A stretch of DNA of 64,000 bases from UBA7957 sp965222695 (lineage in GTDB: Bacteria > Pseudomonadota > Gammaproteobacteria > Granulosicoccales > Granulosicoccaceae): positions 1,860,001 through 1,924,000 of the forward strand of contig OZ244967.1 in NCBI GenBank assembly GCA_965222695.1, written 5' to 3'. The notes under the pieces were generated by a model that was not told the origin of the DNA, searched no databases, and was given only the letters and a program-made list of their open reading frames with translations. Positions 34,599 to 43,900 of this stretch are shown piece by piece. Numbering within the stretch: the first letter of the stretch is position 1; each line of letters opens with the position of its first letter. The position numbers and the translations under genes are program-made.

Positions 34599-36275
34599 TC
34601 ACCATTTACGGCGACGAATCCAGGCTGCTCCCAGCATGGCCATCAAGAGATAAACGGCCGTGGCACCACCGCCTCCGCCACCGGATGAGTCTCCGGAAGA
34701 ATCCCCGGAACCATCTCCCGAACCGGAATCCCCACCGGATCCGTTATCGTCCGGATCGGACGGAAAACTGGCCGATTTGCTGGTTCGAAGATTATCGACA
34801 AAAGCTATGGTTCTTCCCGCCCCGCCGGTTACCCGGGTTCGGACCATCTTGGTCGGAAAAAACGCCGGATTGGTGGCTGTATCGACCGCCATTTGTTTCT
34901 GTTCACCGTTAAAGGTAAAGATAATACTGGATCCGGTGAACTCTATGGAGGCAGGATAAAACATATTGAAATCGACACTGCTGCTGAATGCCTGGCTGAA
35001 CAGCGTCGTAGTCTGGGTAAAAGCGGAATTGTCCGATCTCTCCGCATAGGCCTTGGCCACCAGGTTTCCGTCGCTCTGTCTGTCCAATATCACATGGGCA
35101 TACACATCGCCTTCATTGCCGTTAAAATTCGACGAAAAGGTATCGTTGTAAAAATGCCCTTGCAGACGCACCAGGCCTCGTACGCCCGAGGGTATGTCAG
35201 AACGCCCGTCCAGCATGATGTCCGCCTCGATATAGTCCGTGTTATCCCGAACCTCAAGATTGACATCGCGCTGAGCGTTCTGGCTGACCGCTTCCATTCT
35301 GACGGCCGAATTGCCTTCGACCATTTCTACAACTCGGTACTCTTCTGCGTTCAACCAGGTATTGGTGTTGATAAAGTCGTTGTTAAAGGAATCTCGAGTA
35401 AATCCGTTGGTTTTGACGTTATCGAATAAGGCATCTATGGATACGCGGGTCGGATCCACCACACCGCCGGAATCTTCCCAGTCTATGCCGGTCCCCACAC
35501 GCTTTCGGCTGCTGGCACTGCTCACCCTTGTGGGGCCGGAAATGGTACGCGAGAAACTGCTGCTTCCTCCGGAGGCGAAAGAAACGACTGCTTCGAACGT
35601 AAAGCTGTTTCCGCCATTGTATTCCAGCCTTGCGGTAACCGTATCGCCCTGGCTGATCACGCCGGGATCGACGATGGTCTCGGACGCATTGACTTCTTCG
35701 GTATTGAAGCCGCTGTCGAGCGAAGTACCTATATGGGCCCAGGCTTCAAGACCATTTCCGCGATAACCGACTTTCAATTGCGCAAATACGTGGCCCAGCG
35801 AACCGTTGCTGGTCGCGGAATTACTGTAGAAGGTGCCGCCGACATTGGCGAAAGCCGGGTGATTCTGACTGCCGAATTCGACATCGGTGATAATGATATC
35901 CGCCTCGACGCTGCTGTGATTCTCCGAATTGAGAATCCAGTTATTGGTCCGGGTGAAATTGACACCCGCAGAGCTGTTATTCGCGCCGGTAAACACCCGC
36001 AGCATACCCTGGCTTGTATCAATCTCGCGAATGCGCTCCGGGGTATTGTAGCGGGATCGGTCAAGCGAACCTTCCGAGAAGTTATCGGCGAAATTTGCAT
36101 CGGCACGGCTAAGCAGCCGGGAACGCCTGACCAGATCGATCTGACTGCGGTCGGGCGCGCCGCCTTCATGAAAACCGACCAGATCGACGGCAAATACATT
36201 TCCCGCCAGAAAAACGGAGCCGGCCAGACTGGCTGCGGCTACAGTCAATCCGCAAATCAATTTGTCTTTTAACAT
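34599..36275 (-). CDS. Secreted GlyGly-CTERM protein with two lectin-like repeats
   Basis: This 558-residue protein has a signal peptide (cleavage near residue 29, VFA). It then has two similar beta-rich modules, roughly 55-280 and 290-500; each opens with a DNF/FNDNF-type motif and resembles a concanavalin-like lectin domain. A Gly/Ser/Asp linker (about 505-532) leads to a tripartite C-terminus: poly-Gly, a hydrophobic segment (ATAVYLLMAMLGAAW) and RRRKW. This matches GlyGly-CTERM sorting signals processed by rhombosortase on the type II secretion route. No rhombosortase is in the window. The ligand is unknown, perhaps a glycan. Confidence 0.8.
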   Translation of the reverse strand: MLKDKLICGLTVAAASLAGSVFLAGNVFAVDLVGFHEGGAPDRSQIDLVRRSRLLSRADANFADNFSEGSLDRSRYNTPERIREIDTSQGMLRVFTGANNSSAGVNFTRTNNWILNSENHSSVEADIIITDVEFGSQNHPAFANVGGTFYSNSATSNGSLGHVFAQLKVGYRGNGLEAWAHIGTSLDSGFNTEEVNASETIVDPGVISQGDTVTARLEYNGGNSFTFEAVVSFASGGSSSFSRTISGPTRVSSASSRKRVGTGIDWEDSGGVVDPTRVSIDALFDNVKTNGFTRDSFNNDFINTNTWLNAEEYRVVEMVEGNSAVRMEAVSQNAQRDVNLEVRDNTDYIEADIMLDGRSDIPSGVRGLVRLQGHFYNDTFSSNFNGNEGDVYAHVILDRQSDGNLVAKAYAERSDNSAFTQTTTLFSQAFSSSVDFNMFYPASIEFTGSSIIFTFNGEQKQMAVDTATNPAFFPTKMVRTRVTGGAGRTIAFVDNLRTSKSASFPSDPDDNGSGGDSGSGDGSGDSSGDSSGGGGGGATAVYLLMAMLGAAWIRRRKW

Positions 36276-36351
36276 AAAAATCCTCCAGCTTGGTTTGGCG
36301 AAAGCTCAACACAACCAGAACTTTCGGAAACAATATTTTACAGTTCGCATC

Positions 36352-37278
36352 TCAATCCGCTCTACTGCGTTCACGGTACATGATGTACAAACCGGATGAA
36401 ACAATTATAGCGATTCCTATCCATGAGTTCATATTCGGTAACTCACCCCAGACCGCATAGCCTAAAATCAAGGCCCAAACCAGGGCGGTATATTCAAACG
36501 GCGCTATCACGGCTATGGAAGCAACCGTAAAGGCCCTGGTCATAAAAAAATAACCGCTCAGCGCCAAAACGGCTACCAGCAGCAGGACTAGTATTTCCTC
36601 AATTCCAATATCGTGCCAGACAAACGGCAGACCGGCAGTGCCAAGCAGGCAAAACACAAGATTGAAATAAAAAACCAGATTAAACGTCGATTCCGTTTTG
36701 GATAATTTCCTTCCCCAGAGCATCAGCATAGCGTAAGCCAGCGCCGCCAGAATCGGCAGGATGGATGCGGCCTGAAAGACCGCGGTGCCAGGCTGAACAA
36801 CCAGTAATACGCCGGTAAAACCTGTAATGGCCGCTACCCAGCGATGGGTGCCGACCGGTTCATCCAGAAACCAGGATGAGCCGACCGTCATAAAAAAGAT
36901 TCCGCAGAAAAAGATTGCCGTTGCGTCTGCCAATGGCAAAAATCTGAGTGAAATAAAAAACGCGACCGGGGCGACCATGCCGAGAGCGGCACGTAACAAA
37001 TGCTGTTTTAATTTAGCGGTTCTGAGTATCAATGGGTCATATTTGAAAAATACCAGAATCAGCAAGAAGCCGATAATCAGCCAGCCCCGCATAGCAATGA
37101 TCTGCAGAACGGGTACCTCGCGCAAAACCAGCCATTTTACGCCCGCATCCATGGCCGATAGAGCCGCCATAGCGGTCAGCATCAATATGATCCCGTTCAG
37201 ATTTGATTGACCCGGAACGCCCCTCGAATCATTTATCCGCATTGACATTTCGACTGTTCCGTGGTGTCTGAGCTGCAA
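36352..37278 (-). CDS. DMT superfamily transporter (EamA type)
   Basis: This 308-residue protein has ten hydrophobic segments in two EamA repeats, with short loops and a basic C-terminus. The first repeat includes GVKWLVLREVPVLQIIAMRG. Members export amino acids, nucleobases or other metabolites; the substrate here is unknown. It lies 5 bases from the M50 protease gene on the same strand, so the two are probably co-transcribed. Confidence 0.86.
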   Translation of the reverse strand: MQLRHHGTVEMSMRINDSRGVPGQSNLNGIILMLTAMAALSAMDAGVKWLVLREVPVLQIIAMRGWLIIGFLLILVFFKYDPLILRTAKLKQHLLRAALGMVAPVAFFISLRFLPLADATAIFFCGIFFMTVGSSWFLDEPVGTHRWVAAITGFTGVLLVVQPGTAVFQAASILPILAALAYAMLMLWGRKLSKTESTFNLVFYFNLVFCLLGTAGLPFVWHDIGIEEILVLLLVAVLALSGYFFMTRAFTVASIAVIAPFEYTALVWALILGYAVWGELPNMNSWIGIAIIVSSGLYIMYRERSRAD

Positions 37279-37283
37279 TAAAA

Positions 37284-37976
37284 CTATATACCGAACAGAT
37301 TGCCGAATGCGGTGGTCAACGCATCTACCGGCAGATTCGCTGCAAAAGTGCTTGCGACTATGGCAAGACTGATCAGCGGCCAGAGGACCTTACCCAACAG
37401 CCCGGTCAACATCAGAAGCATTAAAACAGGCAAACCGTATCGCCCAAGTTGATTGTATTTGATCGCTGTCTGCAGAGGCAGCAGGCCTTCGACAACCCGG
37501 CTCCCGTCAAGCGGCGGAATCGGTAACAGATTAAGCATCATCAGCACGGCGTTAATAAAGATGCCCGCGGCCCCCATATGCACCATGACGAATCCGACGG
37601 TATTATTTCCACCGTCGATAATCAAACCGGTTTTGAACAGATAAGCCCACATGAGCAGCATCAACAGATTGGAGAAAGGCCCCGCTATGGCAACGACCAT
37701 CATATCCCTGCGGGGATTATGCAGACGTGCACCGTTAATCGGAACCGGCTTGGCCCAGCCGAAAATAAATCCCGTGGGCAACAGCAATAACAAACCCGGC
37801 ACCAGTATTGAACCAACCGGATCGATATGTTTGATCGGATTCAGTGATAAGCGTCCCAGTGACTTCGCGGTATTGTCGCCCAGACGCAAAGCCGCCCAGC
37901 CATGCGCTATTTCATGAATAATAATCGCGAACATGACCGGCAGAAGCCAGATTGCGAACCTTTCGAGAATGGTCAT
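37284..37976 (-). CDS. Site-2 protease family (M50) membrane metalloprotease
   Basis: This 230-residue membrane protein has the zinc-binding HEIAH motif (21-25) inside the first hydrophobic segment and a second metal ligand in PPLDGSRVV (about 153-161), as in short rhomboid-like S2P proteins (YwhC group). It probably cleaves membrane substrates in regulated proteolysis. The neighbours give no clear target. It precedes the DMT transporter and follows DUF2288, all on the minus strand. Confidence 0.9.
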   Translation of the reverse strand: MTILERFAIWLLPVMFAIIIHEIAHGWAALRLGDNTAKSLGRLSLNPIKHIDPVGSILVPGLLLLLPTGFIFGWAKPVPINGARLHNPRRDMMVVAIAGPFSNLLMLLMWAYLFKTGLIIDGGNNTVGFVMVHMGAAGIFINAVLMMLNLLPIPPLDGSRVVEGLLPLQTAIKYNQLGRYGLPVLMLLMLTGLLGKVLWPLISLAIVASTFAANLPVDALTTAFGNLFGI

Positions 37977-38009
37977 AGGGATTGCCGAACTCTGATTGTT
38001 GACTGGATT

Positions 38010-38351
38010 TTAGTGAATACGCTCGCCTTTTGCGGTGCCCGGCTTTTCCTGAACCAACACCCATGGGGCGGTTACTACGCACCATAGCAGGGGCTGACGT
38101 GCCTGCCAGTCCCTGGCGTCTTGATCACTGGCCTTGGCGATTTCTCCCTTGTTCAACCAATCGGCAATCGTGTCTTTGACATCGAGGCTCATTTTGCTGG
38201 CCACATCAATCAGGTTTAATGCAGGACTGACCTTGATCACGACACCCCTGGCAAAGTGACGCGCAAGTTCGGGCCATTCCACTACCGCGGTTTCAGTGTT
38301 CAGCTTTGCACGAAGAATTTCTTCGTCTGAGAATTCAGTGTTGTCAGTCAT
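38010..38351 (-). CDS. DUF2288 family protein
   Basis: The frame extends to 38564, but the conserved part starts at ATG 38351 (MTDNTEFSDEEILRAKLN), giving 113 residues. The sequence ELARHFARGVVIKVSPALNLIDVA is the DUF2288 core, and a short Trp-rich stretch near the C-terminus (LLWCVVTAPWVLVQ) is conserved too. It is a small soluble protein of unknown function found in gammaproteobacteria. It lies between the PLP enzyme and the M50 protease on one strand. Confidence 0.82.
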   Translation of the reverse strand: MTDNTEFSDEEILRAKLNTETAVVEWPELARHFARGVVIKVSPALNLIDVASKMSLDVKDTIADWLNKGEIAKASDQDARDWQARQPLLWCVVTAPWVLVQEKPGTAKGERIH

Positions 38352-38395
38352 TACGCCGCTCAGTATTTTTCTACCTGTAAGAGTATAACGGATTA

Positions 38396-39403
38396 TCAGA
38401 CAGACGCCTTGTGCGGCAGTTCCTCGGTTTCTGATGCCAATGCGGCATTTATCCGATCCCAGGCCGATTTTCCCGCCAGTTTTACCACCTTGTACCTCAT
38501 ACCTCTCCAAGCCTGAATACCGCCACTGTGTATAACTGCAATCCGGCTCTTGCCGGCTATGCAATTCCGATCGATCTGTTGCCTGAGTTTCAAGCAGAGT
38601 TTTGCGGTGTAAATCGGGTCGAGCAGGATGCCTGTCCTTTCCAGCATATACAGCACAAACTCGATCAACTCGTGGTTTAGCCTTGCATAGCCCCCGAATT
38701 CAGCCGGTATCAGACGCATATCGGCTTTACTGACGGGGAACGTGTGGCCGGCGAGAAGGTCATAGATCCGCCCTGCTATGGACTGATCCTTTAGCACGCA
38801 GTAGCCATAACATTGTTGTCCATTGCCTAAGCCTGCCAGAATGCCGGCCAGTGTCGTGCCTGTCCCGCAGGCACAGCAGATCAGATCCGGTTTAAGACCT
38901 CCCTTTTCGATTGTGCGCGGGATTAAGCGGCACCCGTCCAGCGCCTGCGGGTTCGCACCCCCTTCCGGGATAATCAGGGCGTTTGGAAATCGATTCTGCA
39001 GATCCTGCAAATAGTGACTGTCATTTCTCTTCCTGTAGGTCATACGATCGACAAATTCCAGATGCATTCCAGCGTTCTTAGCATCGCTCAGAGTGGGGTT
39101 GCCGGCGTAGTGTTCTTCGCCGCGGATAATACCGATGCTATCCATACCGATGCGCTCCGCGGTTAAAGCCAGGGCATGAATATGATTGGAAAATGCACCG
39201 CCGAAACTTAACAACTGGGTATAGCCCTCTCTCCTTGCATATTCTATATTGCCCAATAACTTGTAAATTTTGTTACCACTGGCAAAAGGAACCACACGAT
39301 CCAGTCGCACCATAAAGACGTCGGGTCCGTTTGCTGTTGAAAACACAGGAATTTTCTCAATTTGCGGTATCAAGGAACTAATGACCTCGTCTACAATCAT
39401 CAT
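38396..39403 (-). CDS. ACC deaminase / D-cysteine desulfhydrase family PLP enzyme
   Basis: The protein is 335 residues from ATG 39403 (or 336-1 from the second ATG at 39400). It is a fold-type II PLP enzyme: SGNKIYKL holds the Schiff-base Lys, LSFGGAFSNH binds the substrate carboxylate and CGTGTTLAGIL the phosphate. The family covers ACC deaminase and D-cysteine desulfhydrase; bacterial members without the ACC-specific residues mostly act on D-cysteine or related amino acids, so the substrate is left open. The frame reads 62 codons further upstream, but that stretch comes from element A2. Only a weak SD (AGG) is seen. Confidence 0.82.
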   Translation of the reverse strand: MMIVDEVISSLIPQIEKIPVFSTANGPDVFMVRLDRVVPFASGNKIYKLLGNIEYARREGYTQLLSFGGAFSNHIHALALTAERIGMDSIGIIRGEEHYAGNPTLSDAKNAGMHLEFVDRMTYRKRNDSHYLQDLQNRFPNALIIPEGGANPQALDGCRLIPRTIEKGGLKPDLICCACGTGTTLAGILAGLGNGQQCYGYCVLKDQSIAGRIYDLLAGHTFPVSKADMRLIPAEFGGYARLNHELIEFVLYMLERTGILLDPIYTAKLCLKLRQQIDRNCIAGKSRIAVIHSGGIQAWRGMRYKVVKLAGKSAWDRINAALASETEELPHKASV

Positions 39404-39461
39404 GTTAGGGCCTGTCGCAATTGCATAAATTTTGTTAGCCAGATAGCAGGATCGGAGATTA
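39404..39461. other. Short segment with a solo element-like end
   Basis: Directly upstream of the PLP enzyme ATG lies TAGGGCCTGTCGCAATTGC (39406-39424), which resembles the outer ends of A1 (GGGCGTGTCATCAATTAC) and A2 (GGGCCTGTTAATAC). It could be a truncated relic of another copy. The rest of the segment shows no gene. Confidence 0.35.
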
Positions 39462-39726
39462 GGGACTGTTAATACTAATTCCAAAATAGCGTTGCCGCCG
39501 CCAATCGGGCCAGGCAAGGCGCGAGGAGAGAGGTTTGGTGATTCCAAATAAACGACGAGCAACGCCGCCTGACCCGATTTGCGGCGCAACCCGAGGGGAC
39601 GGGGCCATATTTCCGCGTCACGGCGTTACATTTCGCTTATGTAGGAAGACTACACTGCGCTCAATGTACCTTGTTGCGCGAATAAATGGCCTCCGGCGCT
39701 GTTTTGGAATTAGTATTAACAGGCCC
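39462..39726. mobile_element. MITE-like palindromic element A2
   Basis: A 265-base element has terminal repeats of about 30 bases (GGGACTGTTAATACTAATTCC at the left; GGAATTAGTATTAACAGGCCC at the right, two to three mismatches) flanked by TA. Inside, GCCGCCAATCGGGCCAGGC matches the complement of GCCTGACCCGATTTGCGGC, and the centre has a TTTGG-N5-CCAAA hairpin between CAAGGCGCGAGGAG and CGACGAGCAACGC, shared with A1. No transposase frame fits. It fills nearly all of the divergent space between the PLP enzyme and the RND adaptor. Confidence 0.82.
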
Positions 39727-39741
39727 TAGGATAAAGAAACT

Positions 39742-40950
39742 ATGCGTTTGCTAAAAGCTTTGCTGCCAGTTGTGATTATCGGAGTGAGTGTCTTTATCGC
39801 CAAAGGGATTATGGATAATCCGCCGGAAGCCAAACCACGCCCGGCCATACCAGATCGCCCGATTCCGGTTGAGGCAATAAGCCTTGAGGCCGAAGATTTC
39901 CGGATTGAGATCGATACTTATGGAACCGTGCAGCCCAGTACGGAGACTGCCATCATTCCTCAGGTGGCGGGAAAAATCATCGAAGTTTCGCCTGACTTTG
40001 AAAACGGCGGGTTTGTCAAGCAGGGAGACATAATCCTGCAAATCGACCCTGCGGATTACAGAATCGCGGTAAAAACCGCCGAAGCGGCTTTGGCGCAGGC
40101 AAGGGCAACGCTATCCGAGCAGACCGCCCTGAGCCAGGAAGCCATTCGCGATTGGAAACGCTTGGGCCGCAAGGGCGAGCCGGGTAATTTGGTTGCCCGC
40201 AAACCTCAACTCAGTGCCGCCAGAGCACAGGTCGCCTCGGCACAGGCTCAGCTGGAGAAGGCTCGGCTCGATCTCGAACGCAGCAGTATCCGGGCACCTT
40301 ATGACGGCAGGATAAAGAACAAGCAGGCGAATATAGGTCAATATGTCTCCCCGGGATCCCTGTTGACCGAACTCTATGCCACCAACGCCGTGCAACTGCG
40401 TCTGCCTCTATCGCAACAGGATTTACAGTATCTGGATATTCCAGATCAGGCGAACCGGCCGGGATCGCCTATCGAATTCACCGCCGATAATGGCTCCGGC
40501 CAACCCCTGTTGACGGGCTATATCAGTCGCTCGGAAGGGCTGTTGGACGACCGTACGCGGCAGTTATTCGTGACCGCAAGAATTGACGCTCCCTTTGAAA
40601 ATACGACACCGATCGTCATAGGTCAGTTTTTGCAGGCACGGATTCTGGGACAAATCTTTGACGGCGTCTTTACTCTGCCGACGGCACTGATTCGTGATGG
40701 AGATTTTGTCATACTGGCCGAAGACGGCGAATTGAAACAGCAAGCGGTCAGTATCATGTGGCAAAATGAACGAATCTCCGTAATCGACCAAGGATTGAAA
40801 GCCGGCGATCTCCTGGTGACGACTCCGCTGGGCGATGATGCCGCGGGATTGAAGGTACGGGTCTCGGTGCTTGAGCGAGAATCAGAAGTCAACCAACCGG
40901 CCGACCGGCTCGAACTGCGGCAAAAACCCACAAACGAGACGCTGCAATGA
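39742..40950 (+). CDS. RND efflux periplasmic adaptor (membrane fusion protein)
   Basis: This 402-residue protein has an N-terminal membrane anchor (about 4-22), a beta-barrel/lipoyl/hairpin arrangement with the lipoyl halves around VAGKIIEVSPDFENGGFVKQGD (about 76-97) and DLERSSIRAPYDGRI (about 176-190), and a coiled alpha hairpin between them. It links an inner-membrane RND pump to an outer-membrane channel. AGGA lies 11 bases before the ATG, just outside element A2. The stop overlaps the pump gene by 4 bases. Confidence 0.93.
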   Translation: MRLLKALLPVVIIGVSVFIAKGIMDNPPEAKPRPAIPDRPIPVEAISLEAEDFRIEIDTYGTVQPSTETAIIPQVAGKIIEVSPDFENGGFVKQGDIILQIDPADYRIAVKTAEAALAQARATLSEQTALSQEAIRDWKRLGRKGEPGNLVARKPQLSAARAQVASAQAQLEKARLDLERSSIRAPYDGRIKNKQANIGQYVSPGSLLTELYATNAVQLRLPLSQQDLQYLDIPDQANRPGSPIEFTADNGSGQPLLTGYISRSEGLLDDRTRQLFVTARIDAPFENTTPIVIGQFLQARILGQIFDGVFTLPTALIRDGDFVILAEDGELKQQAVSIMWQNERISVIDQGLKAGDLLVTTPLGDDAAGLKVRVSVLERESEVNQPADRLELRQKPTNETLQ

Positions 40951-43900
40951 AGGGTATGATCGCTTGGTTCGCCAGAAACCACGTCGCGGCCAATCTGCTG
41001 ATGCTTTCTATCATCGGCGCCGGCTTGTACTCCTTAGCCAACAGAATCCCGCTGGAGGTTTTTCCTTCGACCGATCTGGATCTGATCGCGATATCTGTAC
41101 CCTATCCCGGTGCAACACCGCGTGAAGTCGAGGAAGGCGTGACCATCCGGCTTGAGGAGGCGGTACAGGATTTAAACGGCATAGACAAAATGACGTCCAC
41201 ATCCAGGGAAGGCAATGCTTCTGTACGGCTCGACGTCCTCAAAGGATTTGATCCGCGCGACCTGTTAAACGATGTTAAAAACAGAATCGATTCACTCTCC
41301 ACCCTGCCCGACGATGCGGAAGAGCCTAAAATCGCCATGGCTCAATTCAAGCGCGAAGTAATCAGTGTTGCACTTTATGGCGATACCGATGAGAGAACTT
41401 TACGCCGGGCAGCCGAACAGGTTCGTGATGAGATACTGGCATTTGATGAAATTACCCAGATCGAACTGGAAGCCGTCCGACCCTATGAGATGGCCATAGA
41501 GGTGTCCGAAAATTCGCTGCGCCGGTACGGCTTGACCCTTGAGCAGGTCGCTTCCCAGATTCGTTTGAATTCATTGGACTTGTCGGCCGGGAATATCCGC
41601 AGCGACAGGGGTGAATTGCTGATACGCACCACCGGCCAGGCCTACAGGCTGGAGGATTTTCTCAATATCGCCATAGTCAATGATGTCTCGGGAATGCAAC
41701 TGCGGCTTGGCGATATCGCGACGATAAAAGACGGGTTTAACGAATTGCCCATCCGTACCCGATTTAACGGGAAGACCGGTATATTGCTGGAGGTTTTCCG
41801 CGTAGGCGACCAAAGCGCCATCGGCATCGCGGAGAAAGTGCGTGAGTACATTGACCAGGTCAGCTGGTTGCCGCCGGGCGTGGAGATCAAGTACTGGCGT
41901 GATCGTTCCCAGATCGTTAAGGCCCGGATGCAGACGCTGACCAATAACGCCATACAAGGGGGTATACTGGTCATATTGCTGCTGTCGCTTTTTCTCAGGC
42001 CTATAGTTGCTTTTTGGGTCTGCCTGGGTATTCCCATTGCATTTCTGGGTAGCTTTATCTTTCTGCCAACCCTGGGCGTGACACTGAATATCGTTTCGCT
42101 TTTCGCCTTTATTGTCGTACTGGGAATAGTGGTGGACGACGCCATAGTGACGGGTGAAAACGTCTACACGCACTTACAACACGGCACGCCGCCACTGGAA
42201 GCGGCGATCAAAGGCACGAAAGAAGTCGCGGTGCCGGTGACGTTCGGTGTGCTGACCACGGTCGCCGCATTTACGCCGATTGCGATGATGGGCGGCAATC
42301 GCGGACCTATTTTTGCCCAGATTCCCATGGTAATCATTCCGGTGCTGTTATTTTCGCTGGTGGAGTCCAAACTGATTCTACCGGCACACTTAAAGCACGT
42401 TAAACCTTTGACAGAAGAACAGAAAAAAGGCTGGCTGACCCGCTTTCAACAAGGAATAGCGAATGCCCTGGAACGCGGAATCAAGAATATTTACGGGCCG
42501 GTCTTGCGTTGGAGTCTGGACAATAAACTGCTGACACTGTCATTTTATCTGGCCGTAGCAATCATCGTCTTCAGTCTGGTTTTCGGGGGCTGGATGCGTT
42601 TTCTGTTTTTCCCGCGAGTACAAAGTGAAACCGCAAGAGCCGTACTGACCATGCCGGCGGGAACGCCGTTTGCCCTTACCGACGGGTATATACAGCGGAT
42701 GACGGACACCGCTCAGACATTGAAAGAAAAATACGTGGATAAAGACAGCGGCGAGCAGGTGATTCGTAATATCTATTCGACCACGGGCTCGTTCGGCGGT
42801 TATGGCGTAGGTCAGTCGAATATAGGCCGGGTAGTGTTCGAAATCACGCCGCCCGAAAAGCGGAACATCAAGATCACCAGTGCTGAACTGGTTCGTGAAT
42901 GGCGCAGGATGATCGGCCCGATTCCGGCTGCAGAGTCGCTGAATTACAGGGCGGAAATCGGCCGCCATGGGGATCCGATCGATGTACAGATCCTGGGAAA
43001 GGACCTGGGGCAACTGGGCAGGATAGGACAGGCCGTTCGCCGGCATCTGGCGTCTTATGACGGCATCTTTGATATCGAAGACACACTTTCCAACGGCAAG
43101 ACCGAGATTCAGCTCCGATTGAAGCCGGGAGCCGCGCTACTGGGCGTTAATGTCAATGATCTGGGACGCCAGGTCCGTCAGGCTTTTCACGGCCACGAGG
43201 TTCAGCGGATACAGAGGGAACGGGATGAGGTCAAAGTCGTGGTGCGCTATCCGCTTGCCGAACGCCGCTCCGTAGGCGATCTGCGCAATATGCTCATTCG
43301 CACGGCCGATGGCAATTCCGTGCCGTTCAATGAAGTCGCCGAGTTGACCAACGCAGTCTCACCTTCGGAAATCAAGCGGATTAATCGGCAAAGAAGTATT
43401 CATGTAACGGCGGACGCGAATAAGGAAGTGGTGGACATAGAGGCCGTCAAGCGGGGAATTCAAGCCTATATGGACGAGGAGATTCTTAAATATCCCGGTT
43501 TGACATACAGCCTGGAAGGCGAAGCCAAAGAACAGCGGGAATCCTTCGCGACTTTGCGCTGGGGCATGTTTGCGGTTTTATTCGCGATTTACTGTTTGCT
43601 GGCAATTCCGTTTCGATCCTATACCAAACCGCTGATTGTGATGTCGGTGATTCCGTTCGGGGTTGTCGGAGCGATCATCGGACACTGGATCATGGGTATG
43701 AATCTGACCGTGATCAGCGCTATGGGCGTGCTGGCCCTGACCGGGGTTGTGGTTAATGACAGTCTGGTGCTGGTCGATTACATCAATCGCCGGCGGCGGG
43801 AAGGCATGGTATTGATGGCTGCGGTCGTGATCGCGGGAATTGCCCGGTTCCGTGCCGTGGTTTTGACATCACTGACGACTTTTATCGGCCTGTTGCCCTT

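Noticed and set aside
38352..38564. 71-residue upstream extension of the DUF2288 protein
   Set aside because: It reads through the end of the PLP gene in another frame and has no family resemblance; the ATG at 38351 starts the conserved domain.
39404..39589. N-terminal extension of the PLP enzyme of about 62 residues
   Set aside because: It is encoded by element A2 and a short flank, and the family-like sequence begins only at MMIVDEV.
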